NCBI GenBank assembly: GCA_949840775.1
Contig: CATKXO010000005.1
Coordinates: 29,811-93,810, forward strand
Direction of reading: 5' to 3'
Length of the DNA: 64,000 nt
Source: an uncultured bacterium
GTDB taxonomy: Bacteria; Bacillota; Clostridia; Oscillospirales; Oscillospiraceae
In this document: positions 52,861 to 60,244 of the stretch, piece by piece
Layout of the letters: the number at the start of each line of letters is the position of its first letter
Position numbering within the stretch: position 1 is the first letter of the stretch
The notes under the pieces: model-generated
Seen by the model: only the letters and a program-made list of their open reading frames with translations
Database searches by the model: none
Told to the model about the DNA's origin: nothing
Program-made: the position numbers and the translations under genes

Positions 52861-53891
52861 TGGAACAGGAAAAACTGACACTGGAGGAGCGCATCGCCCG
52901 GGCGGCGCGGTCTCAGGCGGCATCGCCGGAGACCGCCGCCAAGCTGGTACAGCGGTTTGCGCAGCTCCATACCACGCACATTTTCCACGGGACTGCCGAT
53001 CTTGAGCTCATGTATGGGCAGATCGGGCCGTACATGAATCAGATAGAGGACGATATACTGTACTACTCCGGTTTCTGCCACAGCATCAATTTGGCCTTCA
53101 CAAACGGCGCACCCCAGGCGGAAAGCGGCGTCCCCTTCCGGCCAACCCTGGGGACGCGGGCCAGCAACGCGGTGGTCCTGCTGGGGCTGATGCTGCTGGA
53201 CCACGCTAAAAACAGGGGGTGGGACAATGAGGTATACCACTGCACCCGGATGACCTTGGGGCAGTACTTGGACGCCCTGGAGATGCTGGCCTTTCCGGGG
53301 AACGAGGAGGCGGCCCGGAAATTCCGCCACTGGCGGGAGCTGTTCCTGGAGCTCTATGCCCCCTCCGACCCCCTGGGAGATGTGCTGGCAGCCCTCCTCC
53401 GGCAGTATATCCACGGGTGGAAGACCTTCGACTGCCTGGACCATGTCCTGCGCTGTATGGAAGGGCTCTCCGACTATCTGGAGGAGGAGCAGACGGCGGC
53501 CCTGGACCGGGAATGCCGGGAGGCCATGCGCCAGTGTATTGCCGGGATGGGCTTGACCGGCGTGGAGGTGGTGGAGGAGGACGAGCGGGAACAGTATCCG
53601 GATCCCGCCGGGCACTATATGGCCCTGGCCCTGTCCTATTCCTGGGACGTACCGGACCCCGCCGGGGAGGGAATCTCCGCCGGCGACGTGCGCGAGCAGA
53701 TTTTCCTGTCCGACCGGGACTTCAGCCCCGCGTCCCTGCGGGCGCTGGCCGGGGAAGCGCCCGCCCCAGGGTTCCAGGCGCTTTTGGAGCAGCTCGCTTC
53801 GGAGCAGCAGCTGTATGCGGCAATGTCGGAGGTCAACGAGTCGGTCTCCAATCTGTTCATGCTGTGGGTGGGCCCCTATCTGTGGATGTAG
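52860..53891 (+). CDS. Unknown helical protein of the ClpP/VirD4-like operon
   Basis: A 343-residue soluble, mainly helical, acidic protein (MEQEKLTLEERIARAARSQA...). No known motif is visible. Tryptophan- and tyrosine-rich stretches (YYSGFCHSINLAF, KFRHWRELFLELY) suggest a packed helical array. The ATG shares a base with the stop of the VirD4-like gene (TAATG), with AAAGGAG 12 nt upstream, so the two are made together. It is followed by repeat copy R9 and the convergent kinase terminator. Confidence 0.75.
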   Translation: MEQEKLTLEERIARAARSQAASPETAAKLVQRFAQLHTTHIFHGTADLELMYGQIGPYMNQIEDDILYYSGFCHSINLAFTNGAPQAESGVPFRPTLGTRASNAVVLLGLMLLDHAKNRGWDNEVYHCTRMTLGQYLDALEMLAFPGNEEAARKFRHWRELFLELYAPSDPLGDVLAALLRQYIHGWKTFDCLDHVLRCMEGLSDYLEEEQTAALDRECREAMRQCIAGMGLTGVEVVEEDEREQYPDPAGHYMALALSYSWDVPDPAGEGISAGDVREQIFLSDRDFSPASLRALAGEAPAPGFQALLEQLASEQQLYAAMSEVNESVSNLFMLWVGPYLWM

Positions 53892-53966
53892 GGGCCGGGC
53901 TCTGTCCCGGCCCGTTGCCCCACAAGTCTTTGCCGAACGGGCGGGCGCGGAGGCCCGCCCCTGCGA
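53888..53966. repeat. Dispersed double-hairpin repeat (copy R9)
   Basis: GTAGGGGCCGGG-CTCTGT-CCCGGCCC, linker, then GGGCGGGC-GCGGAG-GCCCGCCCC. It begins at the stop codon of the unknown gene and may act as its terminator. Confidence 0.8.
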
Positions 53967-53995
53967 GGTCTCAGGAACACAAAAGCGAATTGGAA

Positions 53996-54037
53996 AAAAC
54001 AAAAAGCGGCCCGCACGATCTGCCAGTGCGGGCCGCT
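53996..54037 (-). terminator. Terminator of the phosphorelay operon
   Basis: A perfect 12-bp stem AGCGGCCCGCAC/GTGCGGGCCGCT (54005-54016 with 54026-54037) followed on the minus strand by TTTTTGTTTTTT. Confidence 0.9.
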
Positions 54038-54056
54038 GGACTTTATGGATGGCAGC

Positions 54057-56756
54057 TTACCCCGCCGCATCCTGCTTTTCCGTCCGGGCAGCCTCGATTG
54101 CCGCCTCATCCTTTCTCATAAACAACAGGCCGAATGACCCCGGTCCGCAGTTGCAGGCAACGGCGGAAGATGCCTTTTGCAGATAGACCCGCTCGAAAGA
54201 GCAGTACTGTCCCACCAGGTTTTGAATATACCGGAGCGTTTCCTCGTCCAGACCGGAATATGTGATAAACAGAATACTCCGGTCGATGGTTCTGGTCTCC
54301 TGAAGCGCTTTTCTGATATATTTTTTAACCACATTGGGAAAGCTGCCCAGCTCCATACTGCTCACCACCATCCTGCTTTTTTTCAGCACAAGGATTGGGT
54401 GCAGCAGCAGTGCGTCGCAAAGAACCTGGATCCGTTTCGAGATTCGCCCGGATTGGCACATCATTTGGACGTTGTTTATGATAAAGGCTGAGGAAATACA
54501 TCGCTCCATCCGTTTTACTGCCACAACAATTTCCGCCTTGGCAGCGTGATGCTCTGCCAGGTAGGCCGCCCGCAGGACCGCCAACCCCATGCTGCTGGAC
54601 AGGTGCCCGGAATCTATCACGGTGACATTATCAAAGGATTTTGCCGCCTCAAGGGCATTTTGATAGCCGGCGCTGACATGCTTCGCCATTGTAATATGGA
54701 TCACATTCTGCGCCTCTGTCAGCTTTTCCGCAAAAAAGCGCTCATAGTCCTCCACCTCCGGCGGCTGGGAATACCCCTTCTGCCCCTGGGCAATATGCAC
54801 CAGCAGCTCATCCGCGCTCAGCTCCTGGCCGTCCAGAAAACGGCCCTCCTCTGTGCAGACATAGTAGGGGCATACGGATACGCCAAATTTCTTTCTGAGG
54901 GCTTCCGGGAGGTCGCACACGCTGTCTGTTGTAACCAGGACAGACCGCCTTTTGGCCTGGTCAAAAATCAGGATGTCCTGCTCCGGCTCTGCCTGCCCGG
55001 AATCCTCGCACTGCCGCACCAGCTCTCTGGGCAGAATGTTCAGCACAGCCGCCTCCAGCAGCGCGCCGCTGACCGGCTTGGCCAGATAGTTGCTGAACCC
55101 CTCTTTTCGGTAAAGCAGCTGATTGTCGCTGCCTGCGTTGGCAGTCAGGGCCACCACAGGCACCTCCTGGCACAGCCCGCCCGGCTGTGCGCGCAGCGCA
55201 TGGAGGCATTCAATTCCGTCCATCTCCGGCATCATATGGTCCATTAAAATGCAGTCATAGTGGTGGTTTTGGGTCAGCTTCAGGCATTCCGCCCCGCTGG
55301 ACGCGGTGTCAATCTGAATTTTTGTGGCGGAAAGCAGCTTGGTCACCACCATCAGGTTCATCTCGTTATCGTCCACCACCAGGATATGGGCGTCCGGTGC
55401 CTCAAAGCTCTGCCGGTATATTTCCCCGTCGTGCAGCTTTGCCCGGGAGGCCAGCGTAAACGTCCCCAGCTCCTTTTCGTCCACAATATCCTGGTCCAGG
55501 GTGACGATAAATTTCGAGCCCTTGGTATAGACGCTGTTGACGCTGATCTCCCCGCCCATCAGCTCCACCAGCTGTTTGACAATGCTGAGCCCCAGGCCGG
55601 TCCCCTCGATGTGGCGGTTTTTCTCCTCATCCACCCGGCGGAAGGCGTTAAACAGATAGGGGATGTTCTCCTTTTTCACCCCCTGCCCCGTATCCTCCAC
55701 AGAATACCACACCCTCACCCGGTTGACGCCCTGGCGCTCACAGCGGATGGAGAGGGTGACGGAGCCCTCACTGGTGTATTTCACCGCGTTATTCAGCAGA
55801 TTGATGAGAATCTGCTTGATGCGCACCTCGTCCCCGCAAAGCATACTGGGAATGGAGGGGTCGATGTGGAGCTTAAATTCCAGCCCCTTCTCCTTCGCCT
55901 TAATCCAGATCATATTGACAATCTCTGAAAAAAGCGTTCCGGTCTCATAGGACGCGTTGATAATCTCCATCTTTCCGGATTTGATTTTGGAGATATCCAG
56001 AATGTCGTTAATCAGGGTGAGCAGCAGCTTGCTGGCCCCCTGGATATTCCGGGCGTTCTCCGCCACGTCCTCTGAAATATCCCCCCGAAGCGTGATTTCA
56101 TTCAAGCCTATAATGGTGTTGATGGGCGTGCGGATCTCATGGCTCATGCTGGAAAAGAAATGGTTCTCCGCCTGATTCAGCTCCTCGATCTCCTTTTTTT
56201 GCCGCTGGGTCAGGGCGTTTTCCTCCTCATACATCCGGTTCAGGAACATGAGCAGCACACTGGTGAGCAGGCCGACCATGACCATGGAGAACGCGGAATC
56301 AAAAAAGGAGCGTTCCTGGGTGCTCAGCGCGGCCAGCTCCGGGTAATAGAAAGCGATGCTGTAGCAAATCAGCGTCTCCGCCGTACACAGCGCAAAAAAC
56401 ACAGCCATGCGTTTCCCCTGCAGGGTGATGCAGACATAGATAAAGCAGAGCACAAACCACTCCGGTACCCCGCTGTAAAATCCCCCCGCGCTGAAAAATG
56501 TAAAGGGGAACAGCACCAGCAGCAGTATTACAATGGCCGTAGCCCCCGTCTGGACGCGGCCGCTCCGAATGCTGAGCCGCACAATCAGCGCAATGGCCGC
56601 CAGGCTTATGACCAGAATCACAATATTCAGGACGCTCCTGCCCATAGGCAGGGTAAAAATCAGCGCGACCATGCAGATCGCCGTCACAATGCGGAACATG
56701 CGCTCACGCAGGCTGATTCTGTGGTCGTAGAGAATGTCAAACCATTTCTTTAACAC
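54057..56756 (-). CDS. Hybrid histidine kinase with receiver and a fused DegV domain
   Basis: An 899-residue protein (GTG start at 56756 after AAAGGAGCGGGAGCTTGC). Domains in order: five or six transmembrane helices (about 20-175); HisKA with the phospho-acceptor His206 in FFSSMSHEIRTPIN; HATPase (about 300-425, VEDTGQGV, GTGLGLSIVKQLVELMGG); receiver (about 457-576, ILVVDDNEMNLMVV, phospho-Asp506 in LMDHMMPEMDG); and a C-terminal DegV domain (about 605-890, VLVTTDSVCDLPEALRKKFG, DSGHLSSSMGL). DegV/FakB proteins bind one fatty acid. The fusion suggests a lipid-linked input or output. It is the third gene of an all-minus operon. Confidence 0.9.
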   Translation of the reverse strand: MLKKWFDILYDHRISLRERMFRIVTAICMVALIFTLPMGRSVLNIVILVISLAAIALIVRLSIRSGRVQTGATAIVILLLVLFPFTFFSAGGFYSGVPEWFVLCFIYVCITLQGKRMAVFFALCTAETLICYSIAFYYPELAALSTQERSFFDSAFSMVMVGLLTSVLLMFLNRMYEEENALTQRQKKEIEELNQAENHFFSSMSHEIRTPINTIIGLNEITLRGDISEDVAENARNIQGASKLLLTLINDILDISKIKSGKMEIINASYETGTLFSEIVNMIWIKAKEKGLEFKLHIDPSIPSMLCGDEVRIKQILINLLNNAVKYTSEGSVTLSIRCERQGVNRVRVWYSVEDTGQGVKKENIPYLFNAFRRVDEEKNRHIEGTGLGLSIVKQLVELMGGEISVNSVYTKGSKFIVTLDQDIVDEKELGTFTLASRAKLHDGEIYRQSFEAPDAHILVVDDNEMNLMVVTKLLSATKIQIDTASSGAECLKLTQNHHYDCILMDHMMPEMDGIECLHALRAQPGGLCQEVPVVALTANAGSDNQLLYRKEGFSNYLAKPVSGALLEAAVLNILPRELVRQCEDSGQAEPEQDILIFDQAKRRSVLVTTDSVCDLPEALRKKFGVSVCPYYVCTEEGRFLDGQELSADELLVHIAQGQKGYSQPPEVEDYERFFAEKLTEAQNVIHITMAKHVSAGYQNALEAAKSFDNVTVIDSGHLSSSMGLAVLRAAYLAEHHAAKAEIVVAVKRMERCISSAFIINNVQMMCQSGRISKRIQVLCDALLLHPILVLKKSRMVVSSMELGSFPNVVKKYIRKALQETRTIDRSILFITYSGLDEETLRYIQNLVGQYCSFERVYLQKASSAVACNCGPGSFGLLFMRKDEAAIEAARTEKQDAAG

Positions 56757-56806
56757 GCAAGCTCCCGCTCCTTTCAATATGGGTCTGGGGAAAACAGGAA
56801 TACATG

Positions 56807-59332
56807 CTATACTCCGGCAAGCTGTGCGCAGACCGCGTCATAAGCGTCCATCAGCGCAGGATGATGGGCCCGGATAAAGTCCCCGTCGCCCCGTTTCCCG
56901 GCCAGCTCCAGCTCCTTCGCCTGGGCGGAGAGGGCCTCGGCGCCAATGGACAACGACGTGCTTTTGAGGGCGTGGACCTTGATTGCATAGTCGGTCCAGT
57001 TGGCAGCCTCATATAGCGCCATAATCTCCGCCTTTTTATCTCCGCTCTGGGCATGGAACATCCGCAGCATTTTTCGGAAAAAGCCCTCATCCCCGCCGCA
57101 GTAATTCAGCCCCAGCTCCCCGTTGATGCCGGCTTGGGCCAGCCGGGCGCAGAGAAGAGCCGTTTCGTCCACAGGTACCGCCGGCTCCGGGGCGCCGGCC
57201 GGCGCCTCATTTTTTTCTTCCGCCGGAACGGTCCGGGGAACGTCTCTGGGTCCATTCTCCTCCGCCGGCCCCTCGTCGCACTGGACACAGCGGCTGGGCA
57301 GCACCCTGCGCAGCACCCGCTCCAAAACGGTGCGTTCAATGGGCTTGGGGACAAATTCTGTAAAGCCCTCACTGCGGAACATCTCCCGGGCGCCGCTGAC
57401 GGTATTCGCGGTCAGCGCAATGATTGGCAGGTCCTGATAGGCGCCGTCCTGAAGCTCCCGAATCTTTTTCAGGGTCTGTACGCCGTCAAAGCCCGGCATC
57501 ATGTGGTCCAGGAAGACGATGTCATAGGGGACGCTGCCGCACCGGGCCACCGCTTCCTTTCCGCTCAGGCAGGTGTCCACCTCAATGCCGTAGCTCCCCA
57601 GCACCCCTCTGGCTACCACCAGGTTCATCTCCTCGTCGTCCACGGCCAGCGCCCGCACGCCCGGACAGGTAAAGGGCCTCCGCCCGGCGGCCTGGGCTTC
57701 GGCGAAGCCCCGGGCGTCCAGGTCCCCGTTCAGCAGATTGGCCACGGAGAGGGCGGAAAAGGGCTTGTGCATAATGTACAGCCTGCTTCCGCTGTCTAGG
57801 GCGAAGTCCTTCTCGGCGATGACCACCACCCGGAGTGAGGCGGCCAGCTCCTCGTAATACGCCCGGTCCTCCTCATATTCCGACTGGGCAATAAACACGT
57901 GGGTCAGGCTGTAATTCCGCCGCAGCTTGAGCAGCCCCTCAAAATTGTGGGTCTGATACCCGTGGATGCCAAGCCCCTCCAGCAGATTCCGGATCAGGCC
58001 GTCATAATACCCCCGGACCTCGTCGCTGCTGTACCGCTCCGGCTTGAAGTAGCAGGCGACGCACACCTGATCCGCATGGTTGAGCACAATGCAGGGCTGG
58101 CTGTCCGCCACGCCCTGGGGGATGACGATATGGGCGTGCAGGCCCTGCTGCCCCTTGCTCTCAAAGTGGATAAAGCCGCCCATGGCGTTCAAAAGCCCCC
58201 GGGCGATGGGGAGCCCCAGGCCGAGCCCGCCTGCCAGGCGGCTGCTTCCGGAGTCCGCCTGGTAAAAGTCGTCATACATTTGCAGCATCTGGGAATCCGT
58301 CATCCCAATGCCCGTATCACGGATGTCTATAATCAAATTGATGCCGTAGCTCTCCTGCCGGTACCCAATGCGGACGTTGACGCCGCCCTCCTCGGTAAAT
58401 TTGATGGAGTTTTCCACCAGAATCTTGAGCACATGGGAAATTTTCTCCGCGTCCCCAACCAGAACTGCCGGCATCTTCGGGTCAATATCGAACACAACCT
58501 CCAAATGCTGCCGGTTGCTTTGCAGGGCGGTCATTGTGATCACATCGTTCAGCACCGAGGTAATCATATACGCTTCTTTCGCGGGGGTCAGGGTGCCCTC
58601 CACAATCTCCGTATAGTCCAGCATTTTGCTGATCTGACTGGACAGGCGCTTCCCGGCCATTTTGATGGACTCCATATCCGCCCGGATATCCGGGGCGAGC
58701 TCCTTCCCCAGCGCCACCTCGCTGATTCCAATGACCATATTGATGGGCGTGCGGAGCTCATGGGACACGTTGGATAAAAAAACGGCGTTTTGCTTTCCCG
58801 AGGCCTCCAGCTCGGCAAATACCCGGTCGTACCATTTGCGCTGGATGCTGCGCTGCTTGATCCAGTATCCCGCCAGCGCCGCCCCGCCAAGGGTGACAAC
58901 GGCCCCCAGCTCCAGGCGGAAGCTATCCCGGAGCCAGAACCGAAGGGGAATTGTATGGAGAATCAGAGCATGGTACAGCAGCGCCAGGGCGTAGAGCGCC
59001 ACAAGCGCATACAGGACCCATCTTTTATTCAGCATGAACAGGGCCAGAATCAAGATGCAGGCCACGGCGGGTATGTCATAGAGGCTGGATTCATGCACGC
59101 CGAAGAAAAAGAACTCCAGCAGCATCAATCCGGCGCAAAAATTTTCATAAAATGTGTCCGAGCCAACCTTCGCAATATGTAAAAGCCATACGCTGAAGCA
59201 GCCTGCCGCCATCAGGGGGATTGTCCAAAGCTCCCAGGCCATGACCACGGTAATCAGGCTCAGCATTCCGCTGAATACCGTGGTGATCACGGCCAGCAGC
59301 AGATGCCTGCTTGTCTGCTCCCCCGTCCTCAT
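56807..59332 (-). CDS. Hybrid histidine kinase with receiver and HPt domains
   Basis: An 841-residue protein. Six or so transmembrane helices (about 10-155); HisKA with His191 in FLSNVSHELRTPIN; HATPase (DIRDTGIGMTD, GGLGLGLPIARGLLNAMGG). A degenerate receiver-like segment lacking the acidic pocket lies at about 420-555. A true receiver (RALAVDDEEMNLVVARGVLG, IVFLDHMMPGFDGV) follows, and a C-terminal HPt domain with His787 in IKVHALKSTSLSIG. This is the full set for a multistep His-Asp-His-Asp phosphorelay. The ATG overlaps the stop of the upstream response regulator by 4 bp. Confidence 0.92.
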   Translation of the reverse strand: MRTGEQTSRHLLLAVITTVFSGMLSLITVVMAWELWTIPLMAAGCFSVWLLHIAKVGSDTFYENFCAGLMLLEFFFFGVHESSLYDIPAVACILILALFMLNKRWVLYALVALYALALLYHALILHTIPLRFWLRDSFRLELGAVVTLGGAALAGYWIKQRSIQRKWYDRVFAELEASGKQNAVFLSNVSHELRTPINMVIGISEVALGKELAPDIRADMESIKMAGKRLSSQISKMLDYTEIVEGTLTPAKEAYMITSVLNDVITMTALQSNRQHLEVVFDIDPKMPAVLVGDAEKISHVLKILVENSIKFTEEGGVNVRIGYRQESYGINLIIDIRDTGIGMTDSQMLQMYDDFYQADSGSSRLAGGLGLGLPIARGLLNAMGGFIHFESKGQQGLHAHIVIPQGVADSQPCIVLNHADQVCVACYFKPERYSSDEVRGYYDGLIRNLLEGLGIHGYQTHNFEGLLKLRRNYSLTHVFIAQSEYEEDRAYYEELAASLRVVVIAEKDFALDSGSRLYIMHKPFSALSVANLLNGDLDARGFAEAQAAGRRPFTCPGVRALAVDDEEMNLVVARGVLGSYGIEVDTCLSGKEAVARCGSVPYDIVFLDHMMPGFDGVQTLKKIRELQDGAYQDLPIIALTANTVSGAREMFRSEGFTEFVPKPIERTVLERVLRRVLPSRCVQCDEGPAEENGPRDVPRTVPAEEKNEAPAGAPEPAVPVDETALLCARLAQAGINGELGLNYCGGDEGFFRKMLRMFHAQSGDKKAEIMALYEAANWTDYAIKVHALKSTSLSIGAEALSAQAKELELAGKRGDGDFIRAHHPALMDAYDAVCAQLAGV

Positions 59333-59691
59333 TTTTTCTCAAACTCCTGCGCCACCCGTTTCAGGAGCTCCTGGGGCGGGTAGGGCTTTTTCAGGTAATC
59401 CACCGCGCCCAGCAGCAGTGCGCCCACCACATCCTCCACCTCTCCCGACGCCGTGAGGAAAATAACGGGGATGTCTGCGGCAAACTCTTTCATGTGCTCA
59501 AAGGTCTCGATTCCGTTCATCAACGGCATATCAATATCCAGAAGGACTAGGTCTATTTTCTGTTTTTTCAATATATTCAGTGCCCGAATCCCTGATTCCG
59601 CCAGCACCACCTCATAGTTATCCTCCAGAATAATCTGTGTCCGAGCCAGATTCATGTCATCATCATCCACCACTAAAATGCGCTTCTGCAT
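59329..59691 (-). CDS. Single-domain response regulator (CheY-like)
   Basis: A 120-residue receiver with no output domain. RILVVDDDDMNLARTQIILE holds the acidic pocket, the phospho-Asp lies in LVLLDIDMPLMNG (about 53), the conserved Thr in VIFLTASG, and the Lys in DYLKKPYPP. It precedes two hybrid kinases with a 4-bp overlap to the first. It can act as the terminal acceptor or as a phosphate shuttle; no DNA-binding regulator is encoded in the operon. Confidence 0.93.
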   Translation of the reverse strand: MQKRILVVDDDDMNLARTQIILEDNYEVVLAESGIRALNILKKQKIDLVLLDIDMPLMNGIETFEHMKEFAADIPVIFLTASGEVEDVVGALLLGAVDYLKKPYPPQELLKRVAQEFEKK

Positions 59692-59815
59692 GTGAACATT
59701 CCTCCCGTTCTGTTATCAGGTCCTTTTCGGCCTGTGGCTTCTATTGTAAAGGAAGATTCCGGGAAAATCAAGCTCGATGAGAAAACCTTGCGGCCCCATA
59801 TTTTTGAAAAAGCGC

Positions 59816-59867
59816 TTGACAAATACGCCTACACGGTGTAGTCTGTATACGAGACTACACTGTGTAG
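59816..59867 (+). promoter_or_regulatory. blaI-type promoter with two operators
   Basis: TTGACA (59816-59821), 17 bp, TAGTCT (59839-59844). Two 13-bp palindromes, CTACAC-G-GTGTAG (59829-59841) and CTACAC-T-GTGTAG (59855-59867), centres 26 bp apart, flank the -10. This matches the TACA/TGTA logic of BlaI/MecI sites. Confidence 0.85.
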
Positions 59868-59883
59868 ATAGGAGGCTGTACTG

Positions 59884-60243
59884 ATGGCAGAAATTCAATT
59901 AGGGGCTGTGGAGGCCCGCTTTGCGGATATCATCTGGGAGAGAGAGCCCGTGACCTCCGCCGAACTTACCAAACTGGCTGCGGCAAAACTCACCTGGAAG
60001 CGGACAACCACACACACGGTACTGCGCCGGCTCTGTGACAAGGGCCTGTTTCAAAACAACGGCGGCGTGGTGACCTCTCTCGTGTCCCGGCAGGAGTTCT
60101 ACGCCCGTCACAGCAAGAAGTATGTGGATGAGACCTTTGCAGGTTCGCTCCCCGCTTTTCTGTCCGCATTTACCAGCGAGAAAAAGCTGACAGCCGAGGA
60201 ACTTTCCGAGATTCGCGAACTGATTGACAAGGCAGGTGAGTGA
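59884..60243 (+). CDS. BlaI/MecI/CopY-family repressor
   Basis: A 119-residue winged-helix repressor. LGAVEARFADIIWEREPVTS, then LTWKRTTTHTVLRRLCDKGL as recognition helix and wing, and a C-terminal dimerisation helix (LTAEELSEIRELIDKAG). It normally represses its own operon until the partner BlaR1-type protease triggers its cleavage. The twin palindromes overlapping the promoter fit autoregulation. Ribosome binding site AGGAGGCTGT. Confidence 0.93.
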   Translation: MAEIQLGAVEARFADIIWEREPVTSAELTKLAAAKLTWKRTTTHTVLRRLCDKGLFQNNGGVVTSLVSRQEFYARHSKKYVDETFAGSLPAFLSAFTSEKKLTAEELSEIRELIDKAGE

Positions 60244-60244
60244 T

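Noticed and set aside
51667-53891. An integrated conjugative element
   Set aside because: Only one coupling-protein relative is present; there is no relaxase, VirB4, integrase or flanking attachment repeat.
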